Assembly (NCBI GenBank): GCA_028866335.1
Contig: JAGWIL010000025.1
Coordinates: 1-14,113, forward strand
From: Rhodospirillales bacterium
Lineage (GTDB): Bacteria; Pseudomonadota; Alphaproteobacteria; Acetobacterales; Acetobacteraceae
DNA: 14,113 nucleotides
Reading direction: 5' to 3'
Each line of letters starts with the position of its first letter. Within the stretch, counting starts at the first letter, position 1. A program made the translations under genes and the position numbers. Under the pieces are notes generated by a model. That model saw nothing but the letters and a program-made list of their open reading frames with translations, was not told where the DNA came from and ran no database searches. Below, one piece after another: positions 14,102 through 14,113 of this stretch.

Positions 14102-14113
14102 ATGCAGGCGGGG
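14102..14113 (+). CDS. Possible start of the next gene, cut by the window edge
   Basis: Only ATG CAG GCG GGG (M-Q-A-G) is visible. It is preceded by the purine-rich GGGAAGGCAAGGCAGA, which contains AAGG at a suitable distance. It also follows a spacer long enough to hold a promoter. No function can be inferred. Confidence 0.3.

Overview
The window is a chromosomal flagellar and chemotaxis locus. The protein families, the high G+C content and the gene set (FlhA, FliF, a MotC/MotD-like stator, an FlgL with an ISTGLKV-type N-terminus) fit an alphaproteobacterium. Acetobacteraceae or a related Rhodospirillales lineage is my best guess, but there is no rRNA or other marker to confirm it. I see no tRNA, rRNA, insertion sequence, phage gene or CRISPR array.

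Minus strand, read right to left (12792 down to 1): fliE, fliF, fliG, fliK, a fused fliM-fliN, fliQ, flhA, a short fliA-type sigma factor, motA, motB, a small two-hydrophobic-segment protein, fliH, fliI, fliJ and the start of flgL. This looks like one long operon. Nearly every junction either overlaps (by 1, 4 or 8 bases) or is separated by 3 to 7 bases; the largest gap is 19 bases, before flgL. The products build the MS-ring and rod junction (FliE, FliF), the rotor/C-ring (FliG, FliM-FliN), the export gate (FliQ, FlhA), the export ATPase complex (FliH, FliI, FliJ), the hook-length ruler (FliK), the stator (MotA, MotB) and the hook-filament junction (FlgL). The sigma factor inside the operon probably drives late genes such as flagellin. 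FliP, FliR, FlhB and a separate FliN are not in the window.

Plus strand, divergent from fliE across a 275-base AT-richer spacer (12793-13067): cheY, then a 149-residue protein of unrecognised family. The second protein carries a QDxxxQ helix motif resembling the catalytic helix of CheZ. Together with the C-ring genes this suggests a switch-control pair. The last ~200 bases (13901-14101) are non-coding and AT-rich, leading to a possible gene start at 14102.

Main points of interest: the FliM-FliN fusion with a degenerate FliM GGXG site, the sigma factor that appears to lack region 3, the unrecognised small membrane protein between motB and fliH, the possible divergent CheZ, and the regular 4/8-base gene overlaps.
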